Below are positions 7,203-17,354 of a stretch of 64,000 nt of DNA, piece by piece. Below the pieces are notes generated by a model. It was not told the origin of the DNA. It did no database searches and was given only the letters and a program-made list of their open reading frames with translations. Position 1 is the first letter of the stretch; the number at the start of each line of letters is the position of its first letter. The DNA is from Oleiphilus sp. (GTDB lineage: Bacteria; Pseudomonadota; Gammaproteobacteria; Pseudomonadales; Oleiphilaceae), in contig PZPK01000026.1 in assembly GCA_006212045.1 (NCBI GenBank), positions 1-64,000 on the forward strand, given 5' to 3'. The translations under genes were made by a program, and so were the position numbers.

Positions 7203-8174
7203 TTACTGGCCGAAACTCTGCACCATGCCGTCGGCCGCGATAGCCTTTACTTGTTGGCCAAAACCTACAGCAAGTACCGCCTTGCTGGTCGCACTACCGT
7301 ATGCCTTGCGGGGTGCCGCCTGCCACTCTGAAACAATGCTTCCGTCATTGACGTTGGCCAGTTGAATCTGTCCCGCACTGGTCCCCAGCAACAGTTTGTT
7401 CTCGTCTTCCGAAAACAGGGCAGCGGGATAGTTGGTATAGCGACTGTTTATGGTTGAAATGGTGCGCCCGGAATTGGTTTCCCAAATGATGACGCCTTCG
7501 CGTTGAGCGCTGGTAAAAGCCTTTTCGCCACTGGCAGACAGAGCAACTGTTTTGATCTGATTGTTCAGCGCCAAGCGGTGCAAGGCTTTGCCTTCCTCAA
7601 GATCCCAGACAATTGCACTGAAGTCATCGCTGCCACTGATGCCGATTGTGCCATCAGCGGAAATGCCGACGGAGCGCACATCTGTCTCGTGTGTCATGCG
7701 CTCAAGTATCAATCCGTTTTCAAGGTCAAAGTAGTCCAGCCCGCCACCTCGCATGCCGATTAATGCACGGCTTCCTTGCTCATTCAGGGCTACAGAAAGG
7801 ATTCGGTCGGCCGCTTCAAGAAAATTGAGCGATTCGCCGGTCTCGGTATTCCAGACGCCAATTGATTTTTCTTCTGTCGTCACTGCAATCTTTTTGTTGC
7901 CGGACAGGGCGACAGTTCGGAACGAACTGAAGCCTTCAGGGCGATGATTCCATGAAAACAGTCGTTCGTTGCGTTCGACATCCCATAGACTTCCGCCATG
8001 GTGAATCGAACCGATCAATGCCACTTCGCCATCAGTGCTCAGAGCTGCACTGAGCAGGCCCTGTGTTGCCAGCTGATAGCTGGAATCAGGGCCCTTGCTG
8101 CAGGCGGATAAGGCTATTGCAAATAGAATAAGCCATAGCCATCGAAATGTTCGGCATCCGGGATTGCTGGTCAT
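7203..8174 (-). CDS. WD40-repeat lipoprotein
   Basis: A 323-aa lipoprotein with a signal sequence (FRWLWLILFAIALSAC, lipobox LSAC, Cys about 25) and a beta-propeller built of WD40-like repeats. Recurrent units such as VALSGNKKIAVTT..IGVWNTETGES, VGISADGTIGISGSDDFSAIVWDLEEGKA and VALSASGEKAFTSAQREGVIIWETNSG are visible. It probably acts as a protein-binding scaffold at the cell envelope. No partner can be named. It converges on the thioesterase gene and its start faces the terminator region of rsd. Confidence 0.8.
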   Translation of the reverse strand: MTSNPGCRTFRWLWLILFAIALSACSKGPDSSYQLATQGLLSAALSTDGEVALIGSIHHGGSLWDVERNERLFSWNHRPEGFSSFRTVALSGNKKIAVTTEEKSIGVWNTETGESLNFLEAADRILSVALNEQGSRALIGMRGGGLDYFDLENGLILERMTHETDVRSVGISADGTIGISGSDDFSAIVWDLEEGKALHRLALNNQIKTVALSASGEKAFTSAQREGVIIWETNSGRTISTINSRYTNYPAALFSEDENKLLLGTSAGQIQLANVNDGSIVSEWQAAPRKAYGSATSKAVLAVGFGQQVKAIAADGMVQSFGQ

Positions 8175-8250
8175 GATATGTACTTTCGTTTTTTCACACC
8201 GCTAAGTATAGCCGTTTGAATCTGTTCGCAAGCGCAATTGAGGGAATAAA

Positions 8251-8271
8251 AAAGGGGCGATGAGCCCCTTT
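8251..8271 (-). terminator. Rho-independent terminator of rsd
   Basis: The arms AAAGGGGC (8251-8258) and GCCCCTTT (8264-8271) pair around a five-base loop. Read on the minus strand the hairpin is followed by a run of Ts. It lies 28 bases past the rsd stop. Confidence 0.85.
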
Positions 8272-8298
8272 ACTTTGTTTTATGCAGGTTGCGTGTGC

Positions 8299-8769
8299 TT
8301 ATGCAACCGATCCGGCGTGGGTCTTGTGCAATGCCTCAATCAGAATGTCTTCGAGCTCAAAGCGCTCTTCGAGTGTTTTACCAAGATTGTCCAGCTCCAG
8401 AATCAGGCCCTCGATGCCATCATCAACTTTATTGATGTCATCAAAACGGTCATTAAAATTGAGCGCGATTTCGGTAGAGGCCTGAATCTGTGGAATGATC
8501 TTATTGGCCAGTTCGGTACCGCCATCGTTAAAGGCTGCCGCCTCGTTCAATAGTTGTTCGTAGACCTCGAAGTGGCCAACAGACACGTAATCCACAAGGA
8601 TCTGGCAGAACACCTGAAAGCGTTCCACTATGTTCTCTTTAGAGCTGCCCTGATTCACCGAAAGGTCGCACAGTTTGACGATAAGCGTTTGGCGCTCTTT
8701 GAGCCATTTGTCGATGAGCTTGTTAACCCCACCCCATCTTTGCTTTGCGCTCTCACAATTATCGAGCAT
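8299..8769 (-). CDS. rsd: Rsd/AlgQ anti-sigma-70 regulator
   Basis: A 156-aa protein of the Rsd/AlgQ family, which binds region 4 of the housekeeping sigma factor RpoD and helps redistribute RNA polymerase. The start MLDNCESAKQRWGGVNKLIDKWL is diagnostic (the family reads MLxxCxxAKERWGGVxxLIDRWL). The conserved RQTLIVKLCDL and ERFQVFCQILVDYVSVGHFEVYEQL segments follow. It is monocistronic with a strong terminator. The upstream 200 bases are gene-free up to dsbB. Confidence 0.9.
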   Translation of the reverse strand: MLDNCESAKQRWGGVNKLIDKWLKERQTLIVKLCDLSVNQGSSKENIVERFQVFCQILVDYVSVGHFEVYEQLLNEAAAFNDGGTELANKIIPQIQASTEIALNFNDRFDDINKVDDGIEGLILELDNLGKTLEERFELEDILIEALHKTHAGSVA

Positions 8770-8974
8770 TTAAAACTCCTTGAACTTGTTGCTTTAATAA
8801 GGTTGAGCAAAGTGATGCCTGGCAACCCGGGTTCGAGCTCATTTGATAAATTTCAGCACTCGTCTGCGTCTGCTCGGGAAGATAAAAAAGTAACGAATTT
8901 ATGCCACAGAGGCAACCGTTATTTCTGTTCGCTGACATTGCCCGCAACGGTGCAGCTTAAACCCGGACCTGCAC

Positions 8975-9475
8975 CTAGTCTTTATTGCGACGAAAAATCA
9001 GCCAAAGAGATACCAGGGCTATTGCGGTAAATGCGATCAGACTCCAGCCGGGGATCGATAGACCGGCAAATGTCCATTGCACTTTGGCGCAATCTCCAGT
9101 ACCCCGGATTGCCATTTCGATCACCTCAAGAATTGGAAATACTTCAAGCATGTAGTCGAGGCCCGGGCCGCAGGCCGGTACCCGGTCTTCGGGAAGATGT
9201 TGCAGCCATATCTGTCTTGCGGCGATCATCGCGCCGCCTGCCGCGCCAAGAGCAAGTATGGCCCCATATATTCGGATTCCAATTGTCCCAGGGTTGTGCA
9301 GCAACGCGATCAGACTCACGCCAGCGACAAGTATGAAAACGGCGCGTTGCATCATGCACATTGGGCAGGCTTCCATACTTGCGAACGGTTCAACGAAAAT
9401 AGCTGTCAGCAGCAAGGTACTGCAGCCGATCAGTAATAAAAGAAAGATCATTCGTGGTTGAAACAGGCGGTTCAT
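8975..9475 (-). CDS. dsbB: Disulfide bond formation protein B
   Basis: From the ATG at 9475 this is a 166-aa inner-membrane protein with four transmembrane helices. It has the quinone-linked CPMC redox pair in the first periplasmic loop (EACPMCMMQR) and a second cysteine pair in loop 2 (PACGPGLDYML and GTGDCAKV). DsbB reoxidises DsbA and passes electrons to ubiquinone. An upstream in-frame start (9529) would add 18 polar residues and is unlikely. Order relative to rsd resembles that in pseudomonads. Confidence 0.92.
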   Translation of the reverse strand: MNRLFQPRMIFLLLLIGCSTLLLTAIFVEPFASMEACPMCMMQRAVFILVAGVSLIALLHNPGTIGIRIYGAILALGAAGGAMIAARQIWLQHLPEDRVPACGPGLDYMLEVFPILEVIEMAIRGTGDCAKVQWTFAGLSIPGWSLIAFTAIALVSLWLIFRRNKD

Positions 9476-9669
9476 TGTCGTGATTACGGTTGATGGTCGG
9501 GCGCTTATAGTTACCAAATCATGGGTCACTGTAAACCTTTGCGAGGCTCTATTAATAGCTTTTAATGCTTGCGTTCACAGCTGACTTTGGCCGTGTCCCG
9601 GATTCGGGTAGCGAGTCATGCTTTTAGTGCCTATAATCCCTAGCGGTTTTTCTGAGACATTGAGAGGAC

Positions 9670-10095
9670 ATGATGACTTCAAGCGCAATCCGGATTGTAT
9701 TGGCCTGGGTCTGGTTATCGGTAGCGGCGTCAGTAGTATTTGCAGAAGAGGAAGGCGAGGCGGTCGCCCCAAAAGCACAGTATCTGGAGTTGAAGCCTTC
9801 TTTTGTTGCCAACTTTGGCTCCGGGGCAGCCAAGCTGAACTATATCAAGGCGGACATCACGCTGCGGGTGCCCTCTGCGGCTGCGGCGGCCGAGATTGAG
9901 TCCAACAGTCCTTTGGTGCGCCATCACATTGTCATGGTGCTCAGTAGTCAGACAGAAGAAGCAATGGCGTTGGCCACCAGCCAGGAAGACGTGCGACTGG
10001 CGGCTTTGGCTTCTATTCAGCAAGCTTTGGAGGAAGAGACGGGCGCGCCTCAGGTAGACGACCTGCTGTTTACCAGCTTCGTGGTGCAACGCTAG
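9670..10095 (+). CDS. FliL-like protein with signal peptide
   Basis: A 141-aa protein with an N-terminal secretion signal (IRIVLAWVWLSVAASVVFAEE) followed by a FliL-type domain: AQYLELKPSFVANFGSG, then LNYIKADITLRVPS, the SPLVRHHIVMVLSSQ segment and a C-terminal DDLLFTSFVVQ. Classical FliL carries a transmembrane anchor and sits in the flagellar basal body. Here the anchor may be cleaved, and no flagellar genes are nearby, so the protein is a FliL paralogue of unknown role. Translation could start at 9670 or at the adjacent ATG 9673. Confidence 0.8.
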   Translation: MMTSSAIRIVLAWVWLSVAASVVFAEEEGEAVAPKAQYLELKPSFVANFGSGAAKLNYIKADITLRVPSAAAAAEIESNSPLVRHHIVMVLSSQTEEAMALATSQEDVRLAALASIQQALEEETGAPQVDDLLFTSFVVQR

Positions 10096-10107
10096 TTTAG
10101 CGTACAC

Positions 10108-10311
10108 TCAAGAAGCGATTTGTCTCGGCGGTTTCTGAAGCTCGCAATTCTGGTAGCCGTCTTCCCAACCGGCTTCCCAGGCTGCTTGCACTATTTCACC
10201 TACAAAAGGACAACGATTCTGTTCCATGCCCATCACGCCGGCCATATAGCCCTGACGATAGGCTTTGTTAAGAGAGTCGATATCCCAGCATAAAGAAAAG
10301 TCTTTGGCCAC
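10108..10311 (-). CDS. Ribosome modulation factor-like protein (Rmf/CrpP family)
   Basis: A 67-aa protein with the Rmf-type core: KAYRQGYMAGVMGMEQNRCP followed by AAWEAGWEDG, matching the family pattern A..RGY.AG..G...CPY.....R..WL.GW..G. Rmf dimerises 70S ribosomes in stationary phase, and the related CrpP proteins have other roles, so the exact function is uncertain. The start is GTG at 10311, supported by a strong AAAGGAG eight bases upstream. The gene converges on the FliL-like gene. Confidence 0.72.
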   Translation of the reverse strand: MAKDFSLCWDIDSLNKAYRQGYMAGVMGMEQNRCPFVGEIVQAAWEAGWEDGYQNCELQKPPRQIAS

Positions 10312-10766
10312 GAGGCCACTCCTTTCAATAAGCTGCTATCCTTTTTATCAAGCGAGCGCTTGGCATACGAAGGTTGAGGAACCTGAAATATGCCTGATAC
10401 ATTGTTCGACTTAAAAAATTGGCTTAGCAACGCTAGCTAATTAATACTGCACATTACCTGTTCTTCCTGCCCGAATCGTCTGACCTGACCAACCCGGGTT
10501 CCTACAAGCGAAAAACAGCGCTATTGGTTTTATTGTTACAATATTTACGTTAGTGCAACATTGTGCTGTCTGCCAGCGAGAATTGTTTCAGTATTTTAAT
10601 GTTTTTTAGATCTTTGAAACATCGCTTACAGACAATTACAAACTAGCACAGGGCATCAGGCACAACAATCGGGAAAAGAAGAAAACTGAGGGAGCTCTCA
10701 AATAGTTTTCGGAACTGAATACAAACGCACACTTTCGGTGTGATTGAGTGCTCTTCGCGATGTTTG
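10312..10766. other. Gene-free region between Rmf-like gene and gshA
   Basis: About 455 bases without a credible gene. The right part holds the likely gshA terminator (10671-10710). The left part should contain the promoter of the Rmf-like gene on the minus strand, but I cannot identify convincing -35 and -10 boxes. No repeats or RNA structure were recognised. Confidence 0.4.
10671..10710 (-). terminator. Probable rho-independent terminator of gshA
   Basis: Inverted repeat GAAAACT (10681-10687) and AGTTTTC (10704-10710) with an inner GAG/CTC pairing. On the minus strand it is followed by TTCTTTTCCC (10680-10671). It lies about 57 bases beyond the gshA stop. Confidence 0.5.
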
Positions 10767-12353
10767 TCAGGCTTCCTGATAGCGCGCCAAAAAGGTGCTG
10801 AAATCGCAGTCGTCGCTGGCCTTTCTGTTTTCGGCAAGTTCAAATGACCGGCGCGCCTCGTCGGAAAACTGAGGTGAAAGGTTTGCTCTTTCGGTGTTGA
10901 ACTGTTTTGACAGGATATTCTGGTGCGTTTCAGACAGCCGGCCGGCCAGCTCAAGCCAGGACAGGTTTTCTGTTCGCAGTGTATTCAGTACTCTGGCTGA
11001 GGGTGTCAGCTCGATATTCTGAAGCTTGCCTGTCTGAATCTCCAATGTTCTTCGGTAACGGCCATCCCCGCTTTTCTGGTCCATTATTTCTGCGAGACCT
11101 TGCATTTCCCGAACGAGCTCCAGCCCCCAGTCTTTCAGGCTGATTTCCTTGCCCTCCCTTTTCAGCAGCAATGAGGGGTCGCGTCCTTTGTCGACGGTTT
11201 GGGTGAAATTGTATTCCAGCTCATGACAGTGGGCGTCATCGATAAAGTCAGATGGTTTCAGTAGTGCGTGCATTAGCATCAGGTCCAGAAAATCGACTTC
11301 GGATGCATCAATTCCGAGAGGCAGCATCGGATTCAGGTCAAGGCAGCGTACTTCAATGTATTCAACGCCGCGTTCAATGAGCGCCTGTGTCGGTTTTTCA
11401 CCACTGAGCGTCGTACGTTTTGGACGAATGGAACTGTAGTATTCGTTTTCAATCTGGAGAATATTGCTATTAAGCTGGATGTATTGGCCGTCCTGAAGAA
11501 TGCCTATTTTCTGATAGTCCGGATAAGGAGTTTTGACCGCCTCTCCCAGAGTGTGGGTAAAATTATCCAGAGTATTGAAGCAGATGTTCAGCGAGGACTG
11601 GGCATTGTTATGGTAGCCAAGGTCGCCCATTCGAAGCGAGCAAGCAAAGGGCTTGTAAAGCGTACCGCGACTATCCAGTGTCTCAAGTCCTGCTTGCTCG
11701 CCTTCCTTCAGGAAGCTTTTGTCCAAAGCAGGTGATGCGCCAAACAGGTACATCAGCAACCAGGCATGTCGCCTGAAGTTGCGAATCAGTCCAAAATACT
11801 GATCAGATTTGAAATCACGCAGGGTTTGCTGGTTTTTCTGCCGCGCTTGCATGGCCTGCCAAAAACTGTCCTGCAAAGAGAAATTAAAATGCAGGCCCGC
11901 GATGCTTTGCATAATTCGGCCGTAACGTACCCCCAGCCCTTGACGATAGACATGCTTCAGTTGACCGATATTGGAGTCGCCATATTCGGCAATACGAATG
12001 CTTTCGTCACCCTGCAAACGGCACGGCATACTGCCGGCCCAGAGCAATTCGTCACCCAGTTGTGCTTGTACAAAGGCGTGAACATTCTCCAGTTCGTCGA
12101 GCAGGCTTTCCCGCGAATTGTGAACCGACGTGATCAACTCCAGCAAGGCTTCCGAGTAATCGGTGGTAATGCGACTATGTGTCAGCGGGTGGCCCAGCGC
12201 AGACGGATGGTCACTCTGCGCGATATCAAGCGAGCGGGAGGCACGCAAGCCTTCTTTTTCAATGCCCCGAAGAATGGGAGAATCATGTGTGCCAAGGTAT
12301 TCGTTCAGGGTCGACAAACCCGTTTGAAACAAGTTGGAGCTAGGATCTGTCAT
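10767..12353 (-). CDS. gshA: Glutamate-cysteine ligase
   Basis: A 528-aa protein of the E. coli-type (class I) glutamate-cysteine ligases, which catalyse the ATP-dependent first step of glutathione synthesis in the cytoplasm. Diagnostic segments are RGIEKEGLR near the N-terminus (glutamate/metal binding), HPLTHSRITTDYSEALLELIT, the MQSIAGLHFNFS motif and GVEYIEVRCLDLNPMLPLGI. Length agrees with the family (about 518). It follows tex on the same strand with an 81-base gap, and may share its transcript or have its own promoter. Confidence 0.95.
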   Translation of the reverse strand: MTDPSSNLFQTGLSTLNEYLGTHDSPILRGIEKEGLRASRSLDIAQSDHPSALGHPLTHSRITTDYSEALLELITSVHNSRESLLDELENVHAFVQAQLGDELLWAGSMPCRLQGDESIRIAEYGDSNIGQLKHVYRQGLGVRYGRIMQSIAGLHFNFSLQDSFWQAMQARQKNQQTLRDFKSDQYFGLIRNFRRHAWLLMYLFGASPALDKSFLKEGEQAGLETLDSRGTLYKPFACSLRMGDLGYHNNAQSSLNICFNTLDNFTHTLGEAVKTPYPDYQKIGILQDGQYIQLNSNILQIENEYYSSIRPKRTTLSGEKPTQALIERGVEYIEVRCLDLNPMLPLGIDASEVDFLDLMLMHALLKPSDFIDDAHCHELEYNFTQTVDKGRDPSLLLKREGKEISLKDWGLELVREMQGLAEIMDQKSGDGRYRRTLEIQTGKLQNIELTPSARVLNTLRTENLSWLELAGRLSETHQNILSKQFNTERANLSPQFSDEARRSFELAENRKASDDCDFSTFLARYQEA

Positions 12354-12434
12354 GTATTTTTCCCTATCTGAGGCTTGCTAGTTTGCGGATTACGGCTTCT
12401 GCTGTCCAGCCGGGGAATGAGAAACTTTGTTGCG

Positions 12435-14792
12435 TCAGCTGTTTTTTTCCAAAGCCGCCGCGAGGGCGCTGCGCAAGGCGGAATTGCCTGTATTGCCTGG
12501 GGCGCCGGAACCTTTGGGTCGCTCTTTGTTAGAGGCTTTGGCGCGGCGATTGTTTCCTGCGTGTGTTTTATTTTTTTCCGGACTGCCGGAGTGCTTAGCC
12601 TTGTTTTCTCCGTTGACAGCGTCGGTCAGTCGCATGGAAAGCGCAATGCGCTTTCTTGCCGTATCCACCTCCATGACCTTGACCTTCACAATGTCTCCTG
12701 TTTTGACGACTTCTCTCGGGTCTTTAACGAAGCGTTCCGCCAACGCGGAAATATGTACGAGTCCATCCTGGTGTACACCAATATCAACAAACGCACCAAA
12801 GTGAGTGACATTGGTGACAACGCCTTCCAAAATCATTTCCGGGCGCAGGTCTGCCAGCGTCTCCACGCCTTCCTTGAAGCTCACATTGCGAAATTCCGGG
12901 CGCGGATCCCGTCCAGGTTTGGCCAGTTCGGCCAGCACGTCTTTGACGGTGTGTTCGCCATAGTTGTCGGATATAAAATCGTTCGCAGCGAGTTGGGCAA
13001 GTAAACCCTGGTTTCCAATCAAATCCTCCACGGCTTGTTGTTTATGTTGGGCGATACGCTCAACCAGAGTATAGGATTCCGGATGCACCGCAGAAGCGTC
13101 GAGAGGATTGTCTCCGTGAGAAATACGCAGGAAGCCGGCACATTGTTCGAAGGCTTTGGCGCCCAGGCGTGGAACGTTCCTGAGTTCTTCTCGCGACCTG
13201 AAAGCGCCGGATTGGTCACGTAGCGCAACCACGTTAGCTGCGATGCCGGGATTCAAGCCAGAAACCCTCGACAACAGTGGCGCGGAGGCGGTATTGAGGT
13301 CTACGCCGACGGCATTGACGCAGTCTTCTATCACCGAATCCAGGCTGCGGCCCAGTTGAATCTGACTGACATCATGCTGATACTGGCCCACGCCAATCGC
13401 TTTGGGGTCAATTTTGACCAATTCGGCCAGTGGATCCTGAAGCCGCCGTGCGATGGATACTGCGCCACGGATTGTCACGTCCAGATCGGGGAATTCCCTG
13501 GCTGCCGTTTCCGATGCGGAATAAACGGATGCTCCGGCCTCACTGACAACCACAAAGGACAGCTTTAAGGCAGGATGTCTTCGGCTGAGTTCGGCGGCCA
13601 GTTTTTCAGTTTCCCGTGAAGCTGTGCCGTTGCCAATGCTAATCAGCTCAACGGCATGTTTTTTCGCCAGTGCCGCCAGACATTCGATGCTCTGGTCCCA
13701 CTTTTTGTGTGGTGCGTGCGGATAAATGGTCGTGTGGTCCAGCACTTTGCCGGTGCGGTCAACTACTGCGACCTTTACGCCCGTGCGCAGTCCCGGATCC
13801 AGCCCAATAGTGACCTTGGGGCCCGCGGGAGCCGCCAGCAGCAGATCCTTGAGATTGTCGGCAAAGACCTGTATCGCAGTCGCTTCGGCGCGTTCCTTAA
13901 GACGGGACAGCAAGTCGGTTTCGATATGGGTGTGTAGCTTGACTTTCCAGGTCCAGCGTACGACTTCAGCAAGCCACTTGTCAGCAGCGCGCCCCTGATC
14001 TTCGATGCCAAACATTTGTGCAATTCTAATCTCGCAGGGGTGCCGCTTTCCGGGCTCGTCGCCCTCAAAATCACGGGCTTCCAAGCGTAGTGACAAAATA
14101 CCTTCATTGCGACCTCGAAACAAAGCCAGCGCGCGATGTGAAGGAATCTCGGCAATCTTTTCCCTGTAATCAAAATAGTCCTTGAATTTCTGGCCTTTAG
14201 TCTGCTCTGAGGCAATGGCTTCACTACGGACCTCGCCGTCCTGCCATAAAAAATCCTTTAGTTGTTGCAGAAGTTTGGCATGTTCGCTGAAGCGCTCCAT
14301 CAGAATAAAACGGGCGCCTTCAAGCGCTTGTGCAGCGGTCTCGATTTTATGTTCAGGATTCAGGAACTTTGCCGCGGCCTCCTGCGGGTCAGTGAAGGGG
14401 TTGTCAAACAACTGATTGGCGAGGGCTTCGAGCCCGGCTTCGAGCGCAATCTGCCCTTTAGTACGTCTTTTGGGTTTGAAAGGCAGATAAAGATCTTCGA
14501 GCAGTGATTTGGTTTCGGCTGCCCGAATATCGGCTTCCAGCTCTGGGCCGAGCTTGCCCTGTTCCCGGATGCTGTCGAGAATGCTGTCGCGCCGCTCATC
14601 CAGCTCCCGGAGATAGCGCAAACGCTCATCCAGTTGCCTGAGTTGCGTGTCATCGAGTGCGCCGGTCTTTTCCTTGCGGTAACGGGCGATAAAAGGGACG
14701 GTCGCACCCTCGTCCAGCAAAGCGATCGCCGCATTGGCCTGAGCTGTTTTTATGGAGAGTTCTTGGGCAATACGGGCTGCAATCGTGATCAT
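12435..14792 (-). CDS. tex: Tex RNA-binding transcription accessory protein
   Basis: From the ATG at 14792 this is a 785-aa Tex protein, exactly family length. It has an N-terminal helical domain ([15 protein letters not shown]...[15 protein letters not shown]), a YqgF/RuvX-like nuclease fold ([19 protein letters not shown], then [12 protein letters not shown]), helix-hairpin-helix motifs ([20 protein letters not shown] and [19 protein letters not shown]) and a C-terminal S1 RNA-binding domain ([27 protein letters not shown]). A basic, low-complexity tail follows. Upstream in-frame codons extend to 15428 but have no Tex similarity and overlap rep. It acts in transcription and RNA stability. 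Confidence 0.95.
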   Translation of the reverse strand: MITIAARIAQELSIKTAQANAAIALLDEGATVPFIARYRKEKTGALDDTQLRQLDERLRYLRELDERRDSILDSIREQGKLGPELEADIRAAETKSLLEDLYLPFKPKRRTKGQIALEAGLEALANQLFDNPFTDPQEAAAKFLNPEHKIETAAQALEGARFILMERFSEHAKLLQQLKDFLWQDGEVRSEAIASEQTKGQKFKDYFDYREKIAEIPSHRALALFRGRNEGILSLRLEARDFEGDEPGKRHPCEIRIAQMFGIEDQGRAADKWLAEVVRWTWKVKLHTHIETDLLSRLKERAEATAIQVFADNLKDLLLAAPAGPKVTIGLDPGLRTGVKVAVVDRTGKVLDHTTIYPHAPHKKWDQSIECLAALAKKHAVELISIGNGTASRETEKLAAELSRRHPALKLSFVVVSEAGASVYSASETAAREFPDLDVTIRGAVSIARRLQDPLAELVKIDPKAIGVGQYQHDVSQIQLGRSLDSVIEDCVNAVGVDLNTASAPLLSRVSGLNPGIAANVVALRDQSGAFRSREELRNVPRLGAKAFEQCAGFLRISHGDNPLDASAVHPESYTLVERIAQHKQQAVEDLIGNQGLLAQLAANDFISDNYGEHTVKDVLAELAKPGRDPRPEFRNVSFKEGVETLADLRPEMILEGVVTNVTHFGAFVDIGVHQDGLVHISALAERFVKDPREVVKTGDIVKVKVMEVDTARKRIALSMRLTDAVNGENKAKHSGSPEKNKTHAGNNRRAKASNKERPKGSGAPGNTGNSALRSALAAALEKNS

Positions 14793-14951
14793 GTAGGTGC
14801 TGTTTTCTTGAGTTGCGGAAAACTCTCTATGTGGGTGTCCTTTTGCCAAATTAAACCGTTGGGGGAATAAAAAATTTACCAAAAATGTATGGCCAATCAG
14901 ATACAATGTCGGCCCTCCAAGTACCCCTGAGCAAACAGGTCGACGCCACAA

Positions 14952-16973
14952 TTGCTGAATAAACTGAATCCCAAGCAGCGTGAAGCTGTGCTGTATGTGA
15001 GTGGTCCCTTGCTGGTGCTGGCCGGTGCCGGTAGCGGTAAGACCAGTGTCATCACGCGCAAAATAGCTTACCTGATCAACACCTGCGGTCTGCAGGGGCG
15101 CCATATCGCGGCGGTGACCTTCACTAACAAGGCCGCGCGCGAAATGAAAGAGCGCGTTAGCCAGTTGGTCTCTGGTCCACAGGCCCGTGGCCTGACGGTT
15201 TCCACCTTCCATAATCTGGGGCTCAATATTATTCGCAGTGAGCATAAGGTGTTGGGCTACAAACCGGGATTCTCGATCTTTGATAGCGAAGATGCAAAAG
15301 CCCTGATCCGTGATTTGATGCTCAAGGAAGGGGACGAAAACTCTGATCACTTGCAGATGATTCAGATGCAGATATCCAGTTGGAAGAATGACATGCTGTC
15401 TCCGGAGCAGGTCAAGTCCAAGGCGCAATCGCCGGGCGAACAGGTATTCGCCACGATTTACGCAACCTACAATCGCTACCTGAAAGCTTATAATGCCGTC
15501 GATTTTGATGACCTGATTCTGTTGCCGGTGCGCCTGTTCCAGGAGTATCCGGAGGTATTATCAAAATGGAGACAGAAAATTCGCTATCTGTTGGTTGATG
15601 AGTATCAGGATACCAATCTGGCGCAATATGAACTGGTCAGAATGTTGGTGGGAGATCGTGAAGCTTTGACGGTTGTCGGAGATGATGACCAGTCTATTTA
15701 TGCCTGGCGCGGCGCGAGGCCAGAAAATCTGGCGAGACTGGAACAGGACTTCCCAACCCTGAAATTAATCAAGCTGGAGCAGAACTATCGCTCAACAAGC
15801 CTGATACTTAATGCGGCAAATCAGGTGATTGCGAACAATCCGCATGTGTTTGAAAAATCACTGTGGAGTGACTTTGGCCAGGGTGAAAAAATTCGCGTGA
15901 TTCGTTGCCGTCACGAAGACGCCGAGGCTGAACAGGTCGCCGCGGAAATTCTGGACCGAAAGCTGAAACAGAATATTCCTTTTCGAGACTTTGCGGTGTT
16001 GTATCGCGGGAATCACCAGTCCCGGCTGCTGGAAATCAAATTGCAGGCATTCCAGGTGCCCTATCGGATGTCCGGCGGTTCTTCATTCTTCTCCAAAAAC
16101 GAGATCAAGGACGCCATGGCCTACTTTCGGCTCATCGTGAACCCGGATGATGATGCGGCGTTTCTGCGCGTTGTGAACGTTCCGCGGCGTGAAATCGGAC
16201 CCACAACGCTCGAGCGCCTCGGAAACTACGCAACTGAACGGGGGGTCAGTCTGTATCAGGCCTGCGGTGAAGTTGGTCTCGAAACAGCGTTGAACAGTAA
16301 GGCTCTGGAACGCGTGCGCCGGTTTTGTGACTGGTTGAAACGGGTGACGGACCGTTGCTATCAGGAAGATCCGGTACCCGTGCTGAAGCAGTTGTTTACC
16401 GATATCGAATACGACCAGTGGTTATATCAGAATGCCAATTCGCCGACCCAGGCAGAGCGCAGAATGGACAACGTCTGGTATTTGATCGAGTCATTGAAAA
16501 ACATGCTCGACAGCGATAAGGGTACGGCAGATGAAATAGGTATCGATGAAGCCATTTCAAAGCTGGTATTGCGCGACATGCTGGAGCAGCAGGAGGAAGA
16601 GGATGACAGCGATAAGGTGCATCTGCTGACCCTGCATGCATCGAAAGGCCTGGAATTTCCGCACGTCTTCATGATGGGGCTGGAAGAAGAGATCCTTCCG
16701 CACCGCAACAGTATTGAAGAAGATAATATCGAAGAAGAGCGGCGTTTGATGTATGTGGGGATCACGCGCGCCAAGCGCACGCTGGCGCTGACCTATGCCG
16801 CGAGCCGGAAACAGTATGGGGAGAAAATCGAAACGATTCCGAGTCGGTTTCTGGATGAGCTGCCCGAAGAAGATCTGCAATACGAAGGTGGCGAGCACCA
16901 GGACCGGGAAAGGGCCCAGCAGAAAGGCAAACAGACTTTATCGGCCCTGCTCTCAGGCTTAAACGAAGAGTGA
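14952..16973 (+). CDS. rep: ATP-dependent DNA helicase Rep
   Basis: A 673-aa superfamily 1A 3'-5' helicase. Visible motifs are Walker A GAGSGKT (25-31), motif Ia [17 protein letters not shown], motif [10 protein letters not shown], motif [17 protein letters not shown], motif IV LEQNYRS, motif [18 protein letters not shown] and motif [16 protein letters not shown]. Length and sequence fit Rep, which clears protein blocks ahead of replication forks, rather than UvrD. The start is a TTG giving [12 protein letters not shown], as no ATG lies in a suitable place. It is divergent from tex. Confidence 0.93.
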   Translation: MLNKLNPKQREAVLYVSGPLLVLAGAGSGKTSVITRKIAYLINTCGLQGRHIAAVTFTNKAAREMKERVSQLVSGPQARGLTVSTFHNLGLNIIRSEHKVLGYKPGFSIFDSEDAKALIRDLMLKEGDENSDHLQMIQMQISSWKNDMLSPEQVKSKAQSPGEQVFATIYATYNRYLKAYNAVDFDDLILLPVRLFQEYPEVLSKWRQKIRYLLVDEYQDTNLAQYELVRMLVGDREALTVVGDDDQSIYAWRGARPENLARLEQDFPTLKLIKLEQNYRSTSLILNAANQVIANNPHVFEKSLWSDFGQGEKIRVIRCRHEDAEAEQVAAEILDRKLKQNIPFRDFAVLYRGNHQSRLLEIKLQAFQVPYRMSGGSSFFSKNEIKDAMAYFRLIVNPDDDAAFLRVVNVPRREIGPTTLERLGNYATERGVSLYQACGEVGLETALNSKALERVRRFCDWLKRVTDRCYQEDPVPVLKQLFTDIEYDQWLYQNANSPTQAERRMDNVWYLIESLKNMLDSDKGTADEIGIDEAISKLVLRDMLEQQEEEDDSDKVHLLTLHASKGLEFPHVFMMGLEEEILPHRNSIEEDNIEEERRLMYVGITRAKRTLALTYAASRKQYGEKIETIPSRFLDELPEEDLQYEGGEHQDRERAQQKGKQTLSALLSGLNEE

Positions 16974-16979
16974 ACGTCG

Positions 16980-17354
16980 CTATTCGGGCGACTTTGGTTC
17001 CGGAGGGGTGCCCAGTGGCACAAAGCGCGTATCGACAGCGTGCTGCTGGCGGGTAAGGCGCGCTGCGTTAAGTTCTGCCTGCGCCTGTAGCTGCCAGATG
17101 GTGACCGTTTCCCGGGGGCGGTAGCCTTTGCTCTCAAGAATACCTTTGATCGCACTGATGGCGGCCCTGGTTTGATCCAGCGCATGATATGGCCCTTGCA
17201 GACGAATGCGGTCGGGCCGGCTCTGATCATTACCCGAGAGCGTAATCATGGCAAAGAGTTCACTATTTAATCTGCCAACATGAAACTCGATGCGACGCTC
17301 ATCTCTTTGCAGCACTTGCTGCAGATTGCTGTCAGCCTTGTAATTCAGGTGCAT
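16980..17354 (-). CDS. Conserved hypothetical protein coupled to bluB
   Basis: I do not recognise this 124-aa protein. It has no signal peptide or membrane segment. It begins MHLNYKADSNLQQVLQRDER and is a mixed alpha/beta protein, with a central IRLQGPYHALDQTRAAISAIKGILE segment. Its start lies ten bases inside the 3' end of bluB, so the two are almost certainly translated together. A connection to cobamide lower-ligand metabolism or flavin chemistry is inference from this overlap. It converges on rep with a six-base gap. Confidence 0.6.
   Translation of the reverse strand: MHLNYKADSNLQQVLQRDERRIEFHVGRLNSELFAMITLSGNDQSRPDRIRLQGPYHALDQTRAAISAIKGILESKGYRPRETVTIWQLQAQAELNAARLTRQQHAVDTRFVPLGTPPEPKSPE

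Noticed and set aside
12375-13004. Open frame of 209 codons antisense to tex
   Set aside because: It is a mirror of the tex coding frame, with no ribosome-binding site or recognisable domain.
14793-15428. Upstream extension of tex by 212 codons
   Set aside because: The frame is open, but the added sequence overlaps rep, has no similarity to Tex, and the ATG at 14792 gives the exact family length and N-terminus.
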